Shown here piece after piece: positions 33,822-45,074 of a stretch of DNA of 48,255 bases. The position numbers and the translations under genes were made by a program. The stretch's first letter is position 1, and each line of letters opens with the position of its first letter. Where the stretch lies: NCBI GenBank assembly GCA_016932995.1, contig JAFGBU010000027.1:1-48255 (forward strand), in the 5' to 3' direction. The DNA comes from Desulfovibrionaceae bacterium. GTDB lineage: Bacteria > Desulfobacterota > Desulfovibrionia > Desulfovibrionales > Desulfovibrionaceae. Under the pieces are notes generated by a model that did not search any database, had not been told where the DNA came from, and saw only the letters and a list, made by a program, of their open reading frames with translations.

Positions 33822-34649
33822 ATGATCATCCGCTGTTGGGGCGCAAGGGGCTCGATACCTGTTTCCGGCAGGGACTACTTCCGCTACGGCGGGGACACCA
33901 CCTGCGTCGAGATCAGGACCAAGGACGACGAGATCATCGTCATCGACGCGGGCACGGGCATAAGGAGGCTGGGCAACAGGCTGGTCAGCGAGGGCCGCTT
34001 CGAGGTCAGCGTCCTGTTCACCCACTCGCACTGGGACCATGTCATCGGCTTTCCCTTTTTCAAGCCCCTGTACCGGCCCGAGGCCAGGATCGCGGTCCAC
34101 AGCTGCCCGCTGTCCCAGGGCAGCATGGAGCGGCTCTTGGCCGAGACCATGCGGCCGCCGCACTTCCCGGTCCCCTTTGAGCAGGTCCAGGCCAGGGTCG
34201 ACTACCGGGGCATCTGCCTGGATTCGATCGCCATCGGCGGGGTCAAGGTCAGCTCCATAGCCCTGAGCCACACCAACCCGGGCCTGGGCTACCGCTTCGA
34301 GGAGGACGGCAAGAGCTTCGTCTTTCTCACGGACAACGAGCTTTCACACGTCCACAGCGGCGGCTGCGGGTTCAGGGACTACCAGGCCTTTGCCCGGGAC
34401 GCGGACCTGCTGTTCCACGACGCGGAGTACACCGGGTCGGAGTACGAGGCCAAGAGGGGCTGGGGCCATTCCCGTTTCGAGGACGCCCTGGACCTGGCCC
34501 GGTCCGCCGGGGTGGGCGGCCTGGGTCTCTTCCACCACAATCAGGACCGCAGCGACGACCAGCTCGACGCCATGCTCGGCAGGTGCCGGGAGCTGGCGCC
34601 GGACCTCGACTGCTTCGCGGTCGGCCAGGATTGGGAGCGCCGCCTTTAG
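33822..34649 (+). CDS. Metallo-beta-lactamase fold hydrolase
   Basis: The 275-aa cytosolic protein. It begins MIIRCWGARGSIPVSG and has DAGTGIRRLG and the metal motif THSHWDHVIGFPFF (HxHxDH at about 68-73). Later ligands are ALSHTNPGLGYRF, FLTDNE and ADLLFHDAEY. It belongs to the PhnP/RNase Z-like group; members act as phosphodiesterases, and several resemble proteins found with receiver domains. Substrate unknown. A receiver-domain gene follows after a terminator. Confidence 0.85.
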   Translation: MIIRCWGARGSIPVSGRDYFRYGGDTTCVEIRTKDDEIIVIDAGTGIRRLGNRLVSEGRFEVSVLFTHSHWDHVIGFPFFKPLYRPEARIAVHSCPLSQGSMERLLAETMRPPHFPVPFEQVQARVDYRGICLDSIAIGGVKVSSIALSHTNPGLGYRFEEDGKSFVFLTDNELSHVHSGGCGFRDYQAFARDADLLFHDAEYTGSEYEAKRGWGHSRFEDALDLARSAGVGGLGLFHHNQDRSDDQLDAMLGRCRELAPDLDCFAVGQDWERRL

Positions 34650-34668
34650 GCCGGGCGGTTCTTTGACC

Positions 34669-34714
34669 ACGCCCTGCGCTTCAGGGCCTGGAAGTTGAGA
34701 GCAGGGCGTTTTTT
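34669..34714 (+). terminator. Rho-independent terminator after the MBL gene
   Basis: Arms acgccctgc (34,669-34,678 region) and gcagggcgt (34,701-34,709) around a 22-nt loop, followed by a six-T run and a second T-rich patch. It separates the murA-comEC-MBL block from the receiver gene. Confidence 0.7.
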
Positions 34715-34850
34715 CAGGCTTTTTCGCCCTTGGCCCTTGGCCCACGGGCCGTTGCGGCTTCTTGATTTTATCGGCCGGAAATGAGAGCTTGTCCTTGTTG
34801 TTCGGCGTGGACGCCGGATTTGGCTTTCAGCATTTTTTTTGGGGGCCGGG

Positions 34851-35264
34851 ATGAAAGTTCTCATAGTTGACGACGATTTTTACGCCAGGAGCATGATCCA
34901 CGACATGCTGAAGCCTGTTGCGGACTGCGACATCGCGGTCAACGGCGACGAGGCCATCTTCGCCTTCAGGAACGCCCTGCGGGCGAACAGGCCCTACTCC
35001 CTGGTCTGTCTGGACCTGATGATGCCCGAGATGGACGGCCAGCAGGCCCTGAGGGAGATCAGGGCCATCGAGCGCGAGCTCGGCGTGCCGGCCGAGTCAG
35101 AGGCCAAGGTCGTGGTGACCACGGTCCTGGACGACGACTCCGAGACCCACGACGCCTTTTTCCTGGGCGGGGCCACGGCCTACCTGGTCAAGCCCATTGA
35201 AGCGGATAAGCTGTTCTCGGAGCTCAAGAGCCTGGGCCTTGACCTGGGGGTCGGTTCAAGATAG
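34851..35264 (+). CDS. Stand-alone receiver-domain protein (CheY-like)
   Basis: The 137-aa receiver domain starts MKVLIVDDDFYARSMIHDML. It has phospho-acceptor Asp in LVCLDLMMPEMDGQQALREI, Thr in VVTTVLDD, and Lys in AYLVKPIEADKL. No output domain. A kinase partner is not in the window; the nearby MBL hydrolase or the REC-REC-GGDEF system might be related, but that is speculative. ATG with a purine-rich but weak site. Confidence 0.88.
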   Translation: MKVLIVDDDFYARSMIHDMLKPVADCDIAVNGDEAIFAFRNALRANRPYSLVCLDLMMPEMDGQQALREIRAIERELGVPAESEAKVVVTTVLDDDSETHDAFFLGGATAYLVKPIEADKLFSELKSLGLDLGVGSR

Positions 35265-35399
35265 CCGCTTTCCTGCGGCCGGCCGCGGCGGGCCCCTTTC
35301 CCGGGCGCCATCCTGTTTGAAGCCGGGCCTGAAAAGGTTTATTGTGCGTTCAATCTCAAAAAACGCCCGCCAAGGGTTTTTTCATACGGTACGCAAGGC

Positions 35400-36401
35400 A
35401 TGAGTCAGCTTCTCGGGGTCAAGTTCAACGATTACGGCCAGATATATCTGTACTCCTCCGGGCCGTTCGTGGTCGGCAAGGGGCAGAGCGTCATAGTCAA
35501 GACCGAGCAGGGCATGAGCCTGGGCCGGGTGGTGCTCATACGCGAGGACCCGTCCCAGGACGAAGGGGGCCAGGACCAGCACAAGTCCATATACCGGCTG
35601 GCCAATGAAGGCGACCTGCAGACCATGGACGAGAACCGCGAGCTCGCGGCCCGGGCCTTCGAGTTCTGCCGCCGGTGCGTCGAGGACCACGAGCTGGCCA
35701 TGAAGTTGGTGGACGTGGAGGTCCTGTTCGACAGGGGCAAGATGGTCTTCTACTTCACCGCGCCCGGCCGGATCGACTTCAGGGAGCTGATCAAGGACCT
35801 GGTCAAGGAGTACAGGACGCGCATCGAGCTCAGGCAGATCGGGGTGCGGCACGAGACCCAGATGATCGGCGCCATGGGCAGTTGCGGCCAGGTCTGCTGC
35901 TGCCGCAGGTTCATGCGCAGGTTCGTGCCGGTGACCATAAAGATGGCCAAGGAGCAGAACCTGTTCCTCAATCCGGCCAAGATTTCGGGCATCTGCGGCA
36001 GGCTGTTGTGCTGTCTGAGCTTCGAGCAGGGCGGCTACGAGGACTTCAACCGCAAGTGTCCCAAGATAGGCAAGCGCTACCAGACGTCCATGGGCCCGCT
36101 CAAGGTCCTGCGCTCCAACTTCTTCCGCAAGACCTTGAGCGTGCTCCTCGAGGACGGGGAGGAGAGGGAGATACCGGTTGAGGACTGGCCGGGTCTGATC
36201 GGCGAGCCGTCGGCCGGCCCGTCGGCCAAGGACTCGCCGGAAAGGGATCGGCCCGAGGTCGAGGCCCCGCCCGCCCGGGACGAGGCCCTGGACACGGCCC
36301 TTGAGGCCGCCCCCGAGGCGGCCGGGGCCGAACCCCCCTCCAAAACCAGGCCCAAGCCGAGGAAGAGGCGCAGAAAGGCCAAGTCGGCCAGGAAGGGCTA
36401 G
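35400..36401 (+). CDS. ricT: PSP1-domain protein RicT (YaaT-like)
   Basis: The 333-aa protein has a PSP1/YaaT core at about 5-265. MSQLLGVKFNDYGQIYLYSS opens it, then VIVKTEQGMSLGRVV. The Cys-rich metal site GSCGQVCCCRRFMRRFVPVT and ISGICGRLLCCLSFEQGGYE follow; RicT family members bind Fe-S there in the Ric complex that influences RNase Y in Bacillus. The C-terminal 70 residues are Pro/Lys-rich and probably disordered. It lies directly before metG, a common pairing. Confidence 0.9.
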   Translation: MSQLLGVKFNDYGQIYLYSSGPFVVGKGQSVIVKTEQGMSLGRVVLIREDPSQDEGGQDQHKSIYRLANEGDLQTMDENRELAARAFEFCRRCVEDHELAMKLVDVEVLFDRGKMVFYFTAPGRIDFRELIKDLVKEYRTRIELRQIGVRHETQMIGAMGSCGQVCCCRRFMRRFVPVTIKMAKEQNLFLNPAKISGICGRLLCCLSFEQGGYEDFNRKCPKIGKRYQTSMGPLKVLRSNFFRKTLSVLLEDGEEREIPVEDWPGLIGEPSAGPSAKDSPERDRPEVEAPPARDEALDTALEAAPEAAGAEPPSKTRPKPRKRRRKAKSARKG

Positions 36402-36443
36402 GTCCGCCCGGCCGTCCCCACTGCGCGTCGAGGAGCTCAGCAC

Positions 36444-38381
36444 TTGGAAACGTTCTACGTCACCACGCCCATATACTACGTCAACGCCAAGCCGCACCTG
36501 GGGCACGCCTACACGACCATCATGGCCGACGCCTTGAACCGTTTCCACCGCTTGATGGGTCGCCAGACCTTTTTTTTGACCGGCACCGACGAGCACGGGG
36601 ACAAGATAGTCAAGGCCGCCGAGGAGAACGGCCAGTCGCCCCAGGAGTACGTGGACAATATCAGCAAGCTCTTCAGGGACCTCTGCCCGCGCCTCGGGGT
36701 CGAGCACAGCGCCTTCATCAGGACCACGGACCCCAAGCACATCGAGTGCGTCCAGGCCATCCTCCAGAAGGTCTACGACAACGGGGACATCTACTTCGGG
36801 GAGTACGGCGGCCACTATTGCTTCGGGTGCGAGCGCTTCTACACGGAAAAGGAGCTGGTCGGCGGCCTGTGCCCGGACCACCTGACCAAGCCCGAGTACA
36901 TCTCCGAGAAGAACTACTTCTTCCGCATGTCCAAGTACCAGGCCTGGCTGCTGGAGCACATAAACAGGAACCCGGAGTTCATCCGGCCCGAGGGGTACCG
37001 GCGCGAGGTCCTGAGCCTGCTGGAGTCCGGCGCCCTGGAGGACCTGTGCATATCGCGGCCCAAGTCCAGGCTCACCTGGGGCATCGAGCTGCCCTTTGAC
37101 CGGGACTTTGTCTGCTACGTCTGGTTCGACGCCCTGATCAACTACATCAGCGCCCTGGGCTATCCCAAGGGCGAGAAGTTCAAGAAGTTCTGGCCCAGCG
37201 CCAACCACTTGGTGGCCAAGGACATCCTAAAGCCCCACGCCGTGTTCTGGCCGACCATGCTCAGGGCCGCGGGCATCGAGCCCTACCAGCGGCTGAACGT
37301 CCACGGCTACTGGCTGGTCAAGGACACCAAGATGTCCAAGTCCCTGGGCAACGTGGTCGAGCCCATGGCCCTTATCGAGCGCTACGGCCTGGCCGCGTTC
37401 AGGTATTTTCTGCTCCGGGACATGACCCTGGGCCAGGACTCGGGCTTTTCCGAGGAGGCCCTGGTGAACAGGTTCAACGCGGACCTGGCCAATGACCTGG
37501 GCAACCTGTTCAACCGGACCCTGTCCATGACCCACAAGTACTTCAAGGGCCAGGTCCCGGTCCCGGGCGACGAGGACCTGGCCGACGCCGAGATCAAGAA
37601 GCTCGGCCAGGAGGCCATGCGCGTCTATCAGGAGGAGTTCGCCGAGCTTCGCTTTTCCAGGGCCCTCGAGTCCCTGTGGACCCTGGTCCGGGGGCTGAAC
37701 AAGTTCATCGACAGCAGCGCGCCCTGGGCCCTGTTCAAGGCCAAGAAGCGGGCCCGGCTGGGCACGGTCATCTACATCCTCCTGGAGCACCTGCGCAAGG
37801 TCGCGGTGCATCTCTGGCCGGTGATGCCCGGGGCCTGCGGCGAGATGCTCGCCCAGCTGGGCATCTCCTTCGACCCCCTGAAGGTGGACCTGTTGAAGGA
37901 GCACGACGTCTGGGGCCTGCTCGAGCCCGGCACGGGCGTGGCCGAGTCCTCGAACCTGTTTCCGCGCATCGAGGTGCCTGAGGTCCCGGCCAGCGGCCAG
38001 ACCCTGGCGGGCGAGCGCAAGGCCCCGGCCAGGCCGCTGAAGGCGGCCCCGGCCGCGGGGCTCGAGTTCGAGGACTTCCAGAAGCTGGACCTGCGCGTGG
38101 GCCTCGTGGTCTCGGCGCGCAGGCATCCGGACGCGGACAAGCTCCTGCTCGTGGACGTGGACCTGGGCGAGGAGCGGCCCAGGCAGGTGGTGGCCGGTCT
38201 GGCCGGGTTTTTCGAGCCCGAGGACCTGGCCGGCCGCCGGGTGGTCGTGGTCGCCAACCTCAAGCCGCGCAAGATACGCAAGGAGATATCCCAGGGCATG
38301 ATCCTGGCCGTGCATAGCGGCCAGGCCATGGACCTGCTCACGGTCGGCGGCCGGCCGGCCGCCGGGTCCAGGGTGTCCTGA
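36444..38381 (+). CDS. metG: Methionyl-tRNA synthetase MetG
   Basis: The 645-aa class I synthetase has the HIGH-type motif KPHLGHAYTT near residues 14-23. The CP-domain zinc knuckle (CFGCERFYTEKELVGGLCPDH) is partially visible as Cys pairs. Then WFDALINYISALGYP, and KMSKS in DTKMSKSLGN at about 296-300. A C-terminal EMAPII-like tRNA-binding domain covers about 545-645 (FQKLDLRVGLVVSARRHPDA). The start is TTG after gaggagc (spacing 8). Confidence 0.96.
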   Translation: METFYVTTPIYYVNAKPHLGHAYTTIMADALNRFHRLMGRQTFFLTGTDEHGDKIVKAAEENGQSPQEYVDNISKLFRDLCPRLGVEHSAFIRTTDPKHIECVQAILQKVYDNGDIYFGEYGGHYCFGCERFYTEKELVGGLCPDHLTKPEYISEKNYFFRMSKYQAWLLEHINRNPEFIRPEGYRREVLSLLESGALEDLCISRPKSRLTWGIELPFDRDFVCYVWFDALINYISALGYPKGEKFKKFWPSANHLVAKDILKPHAVFWPTMLRAAGIEPYQRLNVHGYWLVKDTKMSKSLGNVVEPMALIERYGLAAFRYFLLRDMTLGQDSGFSEEALVNRFNADLANDLGNLFNRTLSMTHKYFKGQVPVPGDEDLADAEIKKLGQEAMRVYQEEFAELRFSRALESLWTLVRGLNKFIDSSAPWALFKAKKRARLGTVIYILLEHLRKVAVHLWPVMPGACGEMLAQLGISFDPLKVDLLKEHDVWGLLEPGTGVAESSNLFPRIEVPEVPASGQTLAGERKAPARPLKAAPAAGLEFEDFQKLDLRVGLVVSARRHPDADKLLLVDVDLGEERPRQVVAGLAGFFEPEDLAGRRVVVVANLKPRKIRKEISQGMILAVHSGQAMDLLTVGGRPAAGSRVS

Positions 38382-38383
38382 TC

Positions 38384-38420
38384 CCCGCAAGCCTGGTGGC
38401 AAAATAATTGCATTGCGCCT
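38384..38420 (+). repeat. 37-bp intergenic direct repeat, copy 1
   Basis: Identical over 37 bp to 38,456-38,492, 72 bp away, with 35 bp between. It lies 3 bp after the metG stop. It contains the AT-rich core ggcaaaataattgcattgcg, unusual in this GC-rich part. Confidence 0.93.
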
Positions 38421-38455
38421 TTAAGACGGGAGGCTGACCGAACTAAAACGAAGAA

Positions 38456-38492
38456 CCCGCAAGCCTGGTGGCAAAATAATTGCATTGCGCCT
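38456..38492 (+). repeat. 37-bp intergenic direct repeat, copy 2
   Basis: Second copy; its last four bases are the start of the terminator stem at 38,489, so this copy is part of the terminator leader. The first copy lacks the stem. Confidence 0.93.
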
Positions 38493-38526
38493 GTTGCGCC
38501 CGAATCGGGCGCAACAGGCCTTTTTT
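38489..38526 (+). terminator. Strong rho-independent terminator between metG and the radical SAM gene
   Basis: Perfect 14-bp arms (38,489-38,502 and 38,506-38,519), aat loop, then c and six Ts. It ends the metG transcript and sits 17 bp before the next start codon, so the radical SAM gene needs read-through or a promoter around the repeats. Confidence 0.92.
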
Positions 38527-38542
38527 CGGAGGACGTCGGAGC

Positions 38543-40267
38543 TTGCGAATCGCCCTCATCCACGCCCCGCCGTGGAAGATATCCGCCCCCGGGGAGCCGC
38601 CCGATCCGGACGGCCAGGGGCCGCCCCGCGGCTACGGGGCCGCGGCCATGGACAACCTCGATTTCCTGTCCGTGCCCTACGGGCTCCTGTCCGTGGCCGC
38701 CCAGGCCCTGCGGGCCGGACACCGGGTCCTGGTCCTGAACCTCTCGAACTTCGCCTGGAGGGACGTGGAAAGGGCGCTCACGGGCCTGGAGGCCGAGGTC
38801 TTCGGCATGACCTGCCTGACCGTGAACCGCCGCGGCGTGGCCGCCCTGACCGGGCTGATCAAGGCCCTGCGTCCCGGGGCCCACGTCACTGTCGGCGGGC
38901 CGCACGTCACGCCCCTGGCCAGGGAGGTCCTGGACCGCTGGCCGGGCGTGGACAGCGTGGTCCTGGGCGAGGGCGAGGCCACTTTCCTGGAGCTTGTGGA
39001 CCGGATTCGGACCAAGAGCCCCCTGGACGGCCTGGCCGGGGCGGCCTGGCGGGAGAACGGCGCAATCCGCGTCGGCCCGGCCCGGCCCAGGATAGCGGAC
39101 CTGGACTCCCTGGCCCCGGTCCATGACTATTTTCCCGTGGACGCCCTGGTGACCTCGCGCGGCTGTCCTGGCCGCTGCACCTTCTGCGCCAGCAAGGTCA
39201 TGTGGGGCGGCAGGCTCAAGTTCCATTCCGTGGACGCGGTCCTGGACATGATCGAAAAGGCGGTCAGGGACCACGGGCTGCGCGCCCTGGCGATCAAGGA
39301 CGACACCTTCACCGCCTCCCGGGGCCGGGCCCTGGAGATATGCCGGGGCATAGGCCGGCGCGGGCTCAACTTCCTCTGGAGCTGCGACACCCGCGCGGAC
39401 ATGCTCGACGAGGAGCTGCTTTTGGCCATGCGTCTGGCCGGGTGTCAGCGCATCAGCCTGGGGGTCGAGTCCGCCTCCCGGGAGGTGCTCGAAAACATCA
39501 ACAAGCGCACCACCCCGGAGCAGGTCCTCGCGGTCACCGGGCTGGCCGCCAAATACGGCGTCGAGGTCAGGTACTACATGATGGCCGGGAACCGGGGCGA
39601 GACCCGCCAGACCTTCGGCCAGAGCCTGGAGTTCGTGCGCCGGGCCGGGCCCAACTACTGCTCCTACTCGCTCCTTTCGATCTTTCCCGGCACCCGGGAG
39701 TTCGAGCTGTTGGCCGAGTCCGGCCTGGGGCCGGAGGTGTTTTTCGAGCACGACTTTCCTGAATTCGAGGTCTTTGCCGGCCGGCCAGAGGACCGGGAGG
39801 AGATCCGCAACCATGTCCTGGCCCGGCCCTTTGAGAGGGTCAGGCGCTACTCGGCGGCGGAGTGCGGGGCGGCCCTGGCCCTGACCCCGGGTCTGGCCGC
39901 CGCGCATATGGACCTGGCCGGGGCCTGCTGCCGCGAGGGCCGGTGGGCCAGGGGCCTGGAGCACGCGCTCAGGGCCATGGAGGAGGGCTACCCCCTGCCC
40001 GAGGTCGGGCTCAATTACCTGGCCTGCGCCGACGCGGCCAGGGGCGACTTGGCCTCGGCCAGGGCGCGCCTGGACCGGGCCGCGGCCGGCTACCCCTTTG
40101 ACTTCGTGATCCGCAACCGGCGCAGGCTCGAGGCCCTGCTCGCGGGCCGCAATCCGGAACAGGGCCCGGGGTTGGACCCGAATTTCGAGTTCGCAACGAC
40201 CATGAGCCCCGGGCAGCCGATCATGCCCGGGCCGGTCTCGGTCAGGCGGCCCCTGGGGCCTGGCTGA
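38543..40267 (+). CDS. B12-binding radical SAM protein
   Basis: The 574-aa product has a cobalamin-binding fold at about 1-150 (RIALIHAPPW, GGPHVTPLAREVLDRW, LGEGEATFLEL). The radical SAM core follows, with CPGRCTFCAS (CxxxCxxC) at about 211-218, then KDDTFTASRGRALEICRGIG, LGVESASREVLENINKRTTP and MMAGNRGET. A helical TPR-like C-terminus covers about 440-560. Such proteins methylate or rearrange lipids, antibiotics or bacteriochlorin-type substrates; this substrate is unknown. TTG start with ggagg 11 nt upstream. Its 3' end overlaps the opposite DUF523 gene by 26 bp. Confidence 0.85.
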   Translation: MRIALIHAPPWKISAPGEPPDPDGQGPPRGYGAAAMDNLDFLSVPYGLLSVAAQALRAGHRVLVLNLSNFAWRDVERALTGLEAEVFGMTCLTVNRRGVAALTGLIKALRPGAHVTVGGPHVTPLAREVLDRWPGVDSVVLGEGEATFLELVDRIRTKSPLDGLAGAAWRENGAIRVGPARPRIADLDSLAPVHDYFPVDALVTSRGCPGRCTFCASKVMWGGRLKFHSVDAVLDMIEKAVRDHGLRALAIKDDTFTASRGRALEICRGIGRRGLNFLWSCDTRADMLDEELLLAMRLAGCQRISLGVESASREVLENINKRTTPEQVLAVTGLAAKYGVEVRYYMMAGNRGETRQTFGQSLEFVRRAGPNYCSYSLLSIFPGTREFELLAESGLGPEVFFEHDFPEFEVFAGRPEDREEIRNHVLARPFERVRRYSAAECGAALALTPGLAAAHMDLAGACCREGRWARGLEHALRAMEEGYPLPEVGLNYLACADAARGDLASARARLDRAAAGYPFDFVIRNRRRLEALLAGRNPEQGPGLDPNFEFATTMSPGQPIMPGPVSVRRPLGPG

Positions 40268-41201
40268 GGTCTCTCAGGCCCGCTTCCAGGGGGTCCGGGC
40301 TCAGGTAGGCCTGGGCCGAGAGCCGGATGTGGCCGTACTTGCGCGCGTAGCGGCCGAGCAGCCCGATCGGGACGCTCAAAGGGGTCGCGGACCCGGCGTA
40401 GGCCTTAACGGCCGCAAGCAACTCGGCCCTTTGCTCCGGGCTCAGGAGCCCTTCAAGCTGGCCCGCGGCGCGCGTGAGCGCCTGGACGTTTTTCTTGACC
40501 GTGGCCTTGAGCTTGAGGGCCTGGTTCAGCCGGACGAGATACTCCCGGGCCGCGTCCCTGTCCTCTTCGGCCTCGGCCGCCAGCCGGTCCAGGACGGGCA
40601 GGGCCCTTGGGCCGTGGGCCATGATCACCAGCCTGTGCCCGGCGTGAAAGCGCGCCACTCCGGCCGGGCCCGCCTCCATTGACTCTTGCCAGCGTCTGAG
40701 GGCCAGGACCCGTTCGATGAAGTTTTCGCGCCGGCCCGGGTCAAGGAGCCGGACCTCCTCCTCGACCGGGACCAGGGGGAAGCGCCTGCCGAACATCGCG
40801 GCCCACAGGCCGACGCCCTTCTTGAGCGCCCGGCCGCCGGGCCCGGGGTGGACCTTGACCCCGGACAGGCCGCAGCTCGGGGACTTGGACTTGAACACGT
40901 ACCCGCACAGGTCCTCGGCCGCCAGCCGGTTAAGGACCTCCCGGCCCCAGGCAGTCATCCGGCCGCTCAGGTCCCGGGCGGTCTTGACCGTCAGGAGCCT
41001 GGGCCGGTCCGGGTCGCCGGTCAGGCGCATGGGCTCCCTGGGCGCGGGCAGGCCGCACTCGACCTCCGGGCAGACCGGGACCCAGCGCACGAAGCGGCCC
41101 AAGGCGTCGCGCAAAAAGGGGTCCAGCTTGTGGCCGCCGTCGTAGCGCACCTTCTCGCCGAGCAGGCAGCGGCTTATGCCCAGCTTGATCCTGTGCTCCA
41201 C
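40242..41201 (-). CDS. DUF523-DUF1722 protein
   Basis: The 319-aa product on the reverse strand has two known domains. DUF523 (about 5-150) has [38 protein letters not shown] and [14 protein letters not shown], with conserved Cys pairs. DUF1722 (about 190-310) has [37 protein letters not shown]1722 resembles the E. coli YbgA family. The function is unestablished; a desulfurase or metal role has been guessed from the Cys residues. It converges on the radical SAM gene. Confidence 0.85.
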   Translation of the reverse strand: MEHRIKLGISRCLLGEKVRYDGGHKLDPFLRDALGRFVRWVPVCPEVECGLPAPREPMRLTGDPDRPRLLTVKTARDLSGRMTAWGREVLNRLAAEDLCGYVFKSKSPSCGLSGVKVHPGPGGRALKKGVGLWAAMFGRRFPLVPVEEEVRLLDPGRRENFIERVLALRRWQESMEAGPAGVARFHAGHRLVIMAHGPRALPVLDRLAAEAEEDRDAAREYLVRLNQALKLKATVKKNVQALTRAAGQLEGLLSPEQRAELLAAVKAYAGSATPLSVPIGLLGRYARKYGHIRLSAQAYLSPDPLEAGLRDLSQAPGAA

Positions 41202-41277
41202 GGGTCCTGTCTCGGGTCTTTCGGGCCGCCCAGGCGGCCTTTGTCCGGTTCGGTCTTCGGGGGGAGGGCGGCCCGGC

Positions 41278-41553
41278 TCAGCCGGTCTCGGCCCGTTCGG
41301 CCTCGGGGTCCGCGGCCTCGGCCGCGCAGGCCATTATCTTGCTCGCCAGGCCCTGGCCGATGATCAGGTCCGAGCCGCGCACCTTGAGCCTGCACGGCCC
41401 GGACCCGGAATGGACGACCTCCACGGCCGTGCCCGGGGTCAGGCCCAGGGAGAAGACGCGGCAACGGGCGCAGGACCCGGCGCAGACCTCGCTGATGCGC
41501 ACCCGGCTTCCGGTCGGGAAGGAGCAGAGCTTTTTCGGGCAGTCGTCTTTCAT
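41278..41553 (-). CDS. feoA: FeoA-domain protein
   Basis: The 91-aa SH3-like FeoA protein: [34 protein letters not shown] and [17 protein letters not shown]. FeoA associates with the ferrous iron transporter FeoB; no feoB is in the window on either side. The extra CAGSCARC cluster is notable. A Fur-like box lies just upstream on the same strand. Confidence 0.85.
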   Translation of the reverse strand: MKDDCPKKLCSFPTGSRVRISEVCAGSCARCRVFSLGLTPGTAVEVVHSGSGPCRLKVRGSDLIIGQGLASKIMACAAEAADPEAERAETG

Positions 41554-41563
41554 ATTCCGGATG

Positions 41564-41580
41564 TTGAAAATAGATTTCAA
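41564..41580 (-). promoter_or_regulatory. Fur-like operator upstream of feoA
   Basis: TTGAAAATAGATTTCAA is a TTGAAA/TTTCAA palindrome 11 bp before the feoA start codon, in an AT-rich pocket. The pattern fits a Fur-type box, so feoA would be iron-repressed. Confidence 0.6.
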
Positions 41581-41597
41581 TATCCGTCTTGTCAATA

Positions 41598-41633
41598 CCC
41601 CGGCGCGCCTAAAACGCGCCGGGCTTGTTTTTT
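41598..41633 (+). terminator. Terminator-like hairpin in the carB leader
   Basis: Perfect 9-bp arms cccggcgcg (41,598-41,606) and cgcgccggg (41,615-41,623), then cttgtttttt. It points rightwards, between the divergent feoA and carB, where no rightward gene ends. That suggests a carB leader attenuator or the end of a short leader RNA. Confidence 0.7.
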
Positions 41634-41787
41634 CCCGGCGCGGCCCCAAGCGGCCGCGCTTGCCCCGTGGCCGGAGATGGGCTATTCAATCCGTTTCCGC
41701 GTGGTCCCGGCCTTGCCCGGCGGTGTCATATTGCTTACATCTGTGGTGCCGCGGGTTGCGGCCGGGGGTTTCAATTTCGGCGGTCAT

Positions 41788-45012
<3,225 letters not shown>

Positions 45013-45074
45013 GGCCCGGGCCCGATGGGGTTACAGTTGCCGGGTTGCGGCCCTGAACGGAGGCTTTGCTGGCC

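Noticed and set aside
41176-41787. N-terminal extension of carB
   Set aside because: The frame is open upstream, but it passes through the antisense of feoA and a terminator. The CarB family begins at the [10 protein letters not shown] segment.
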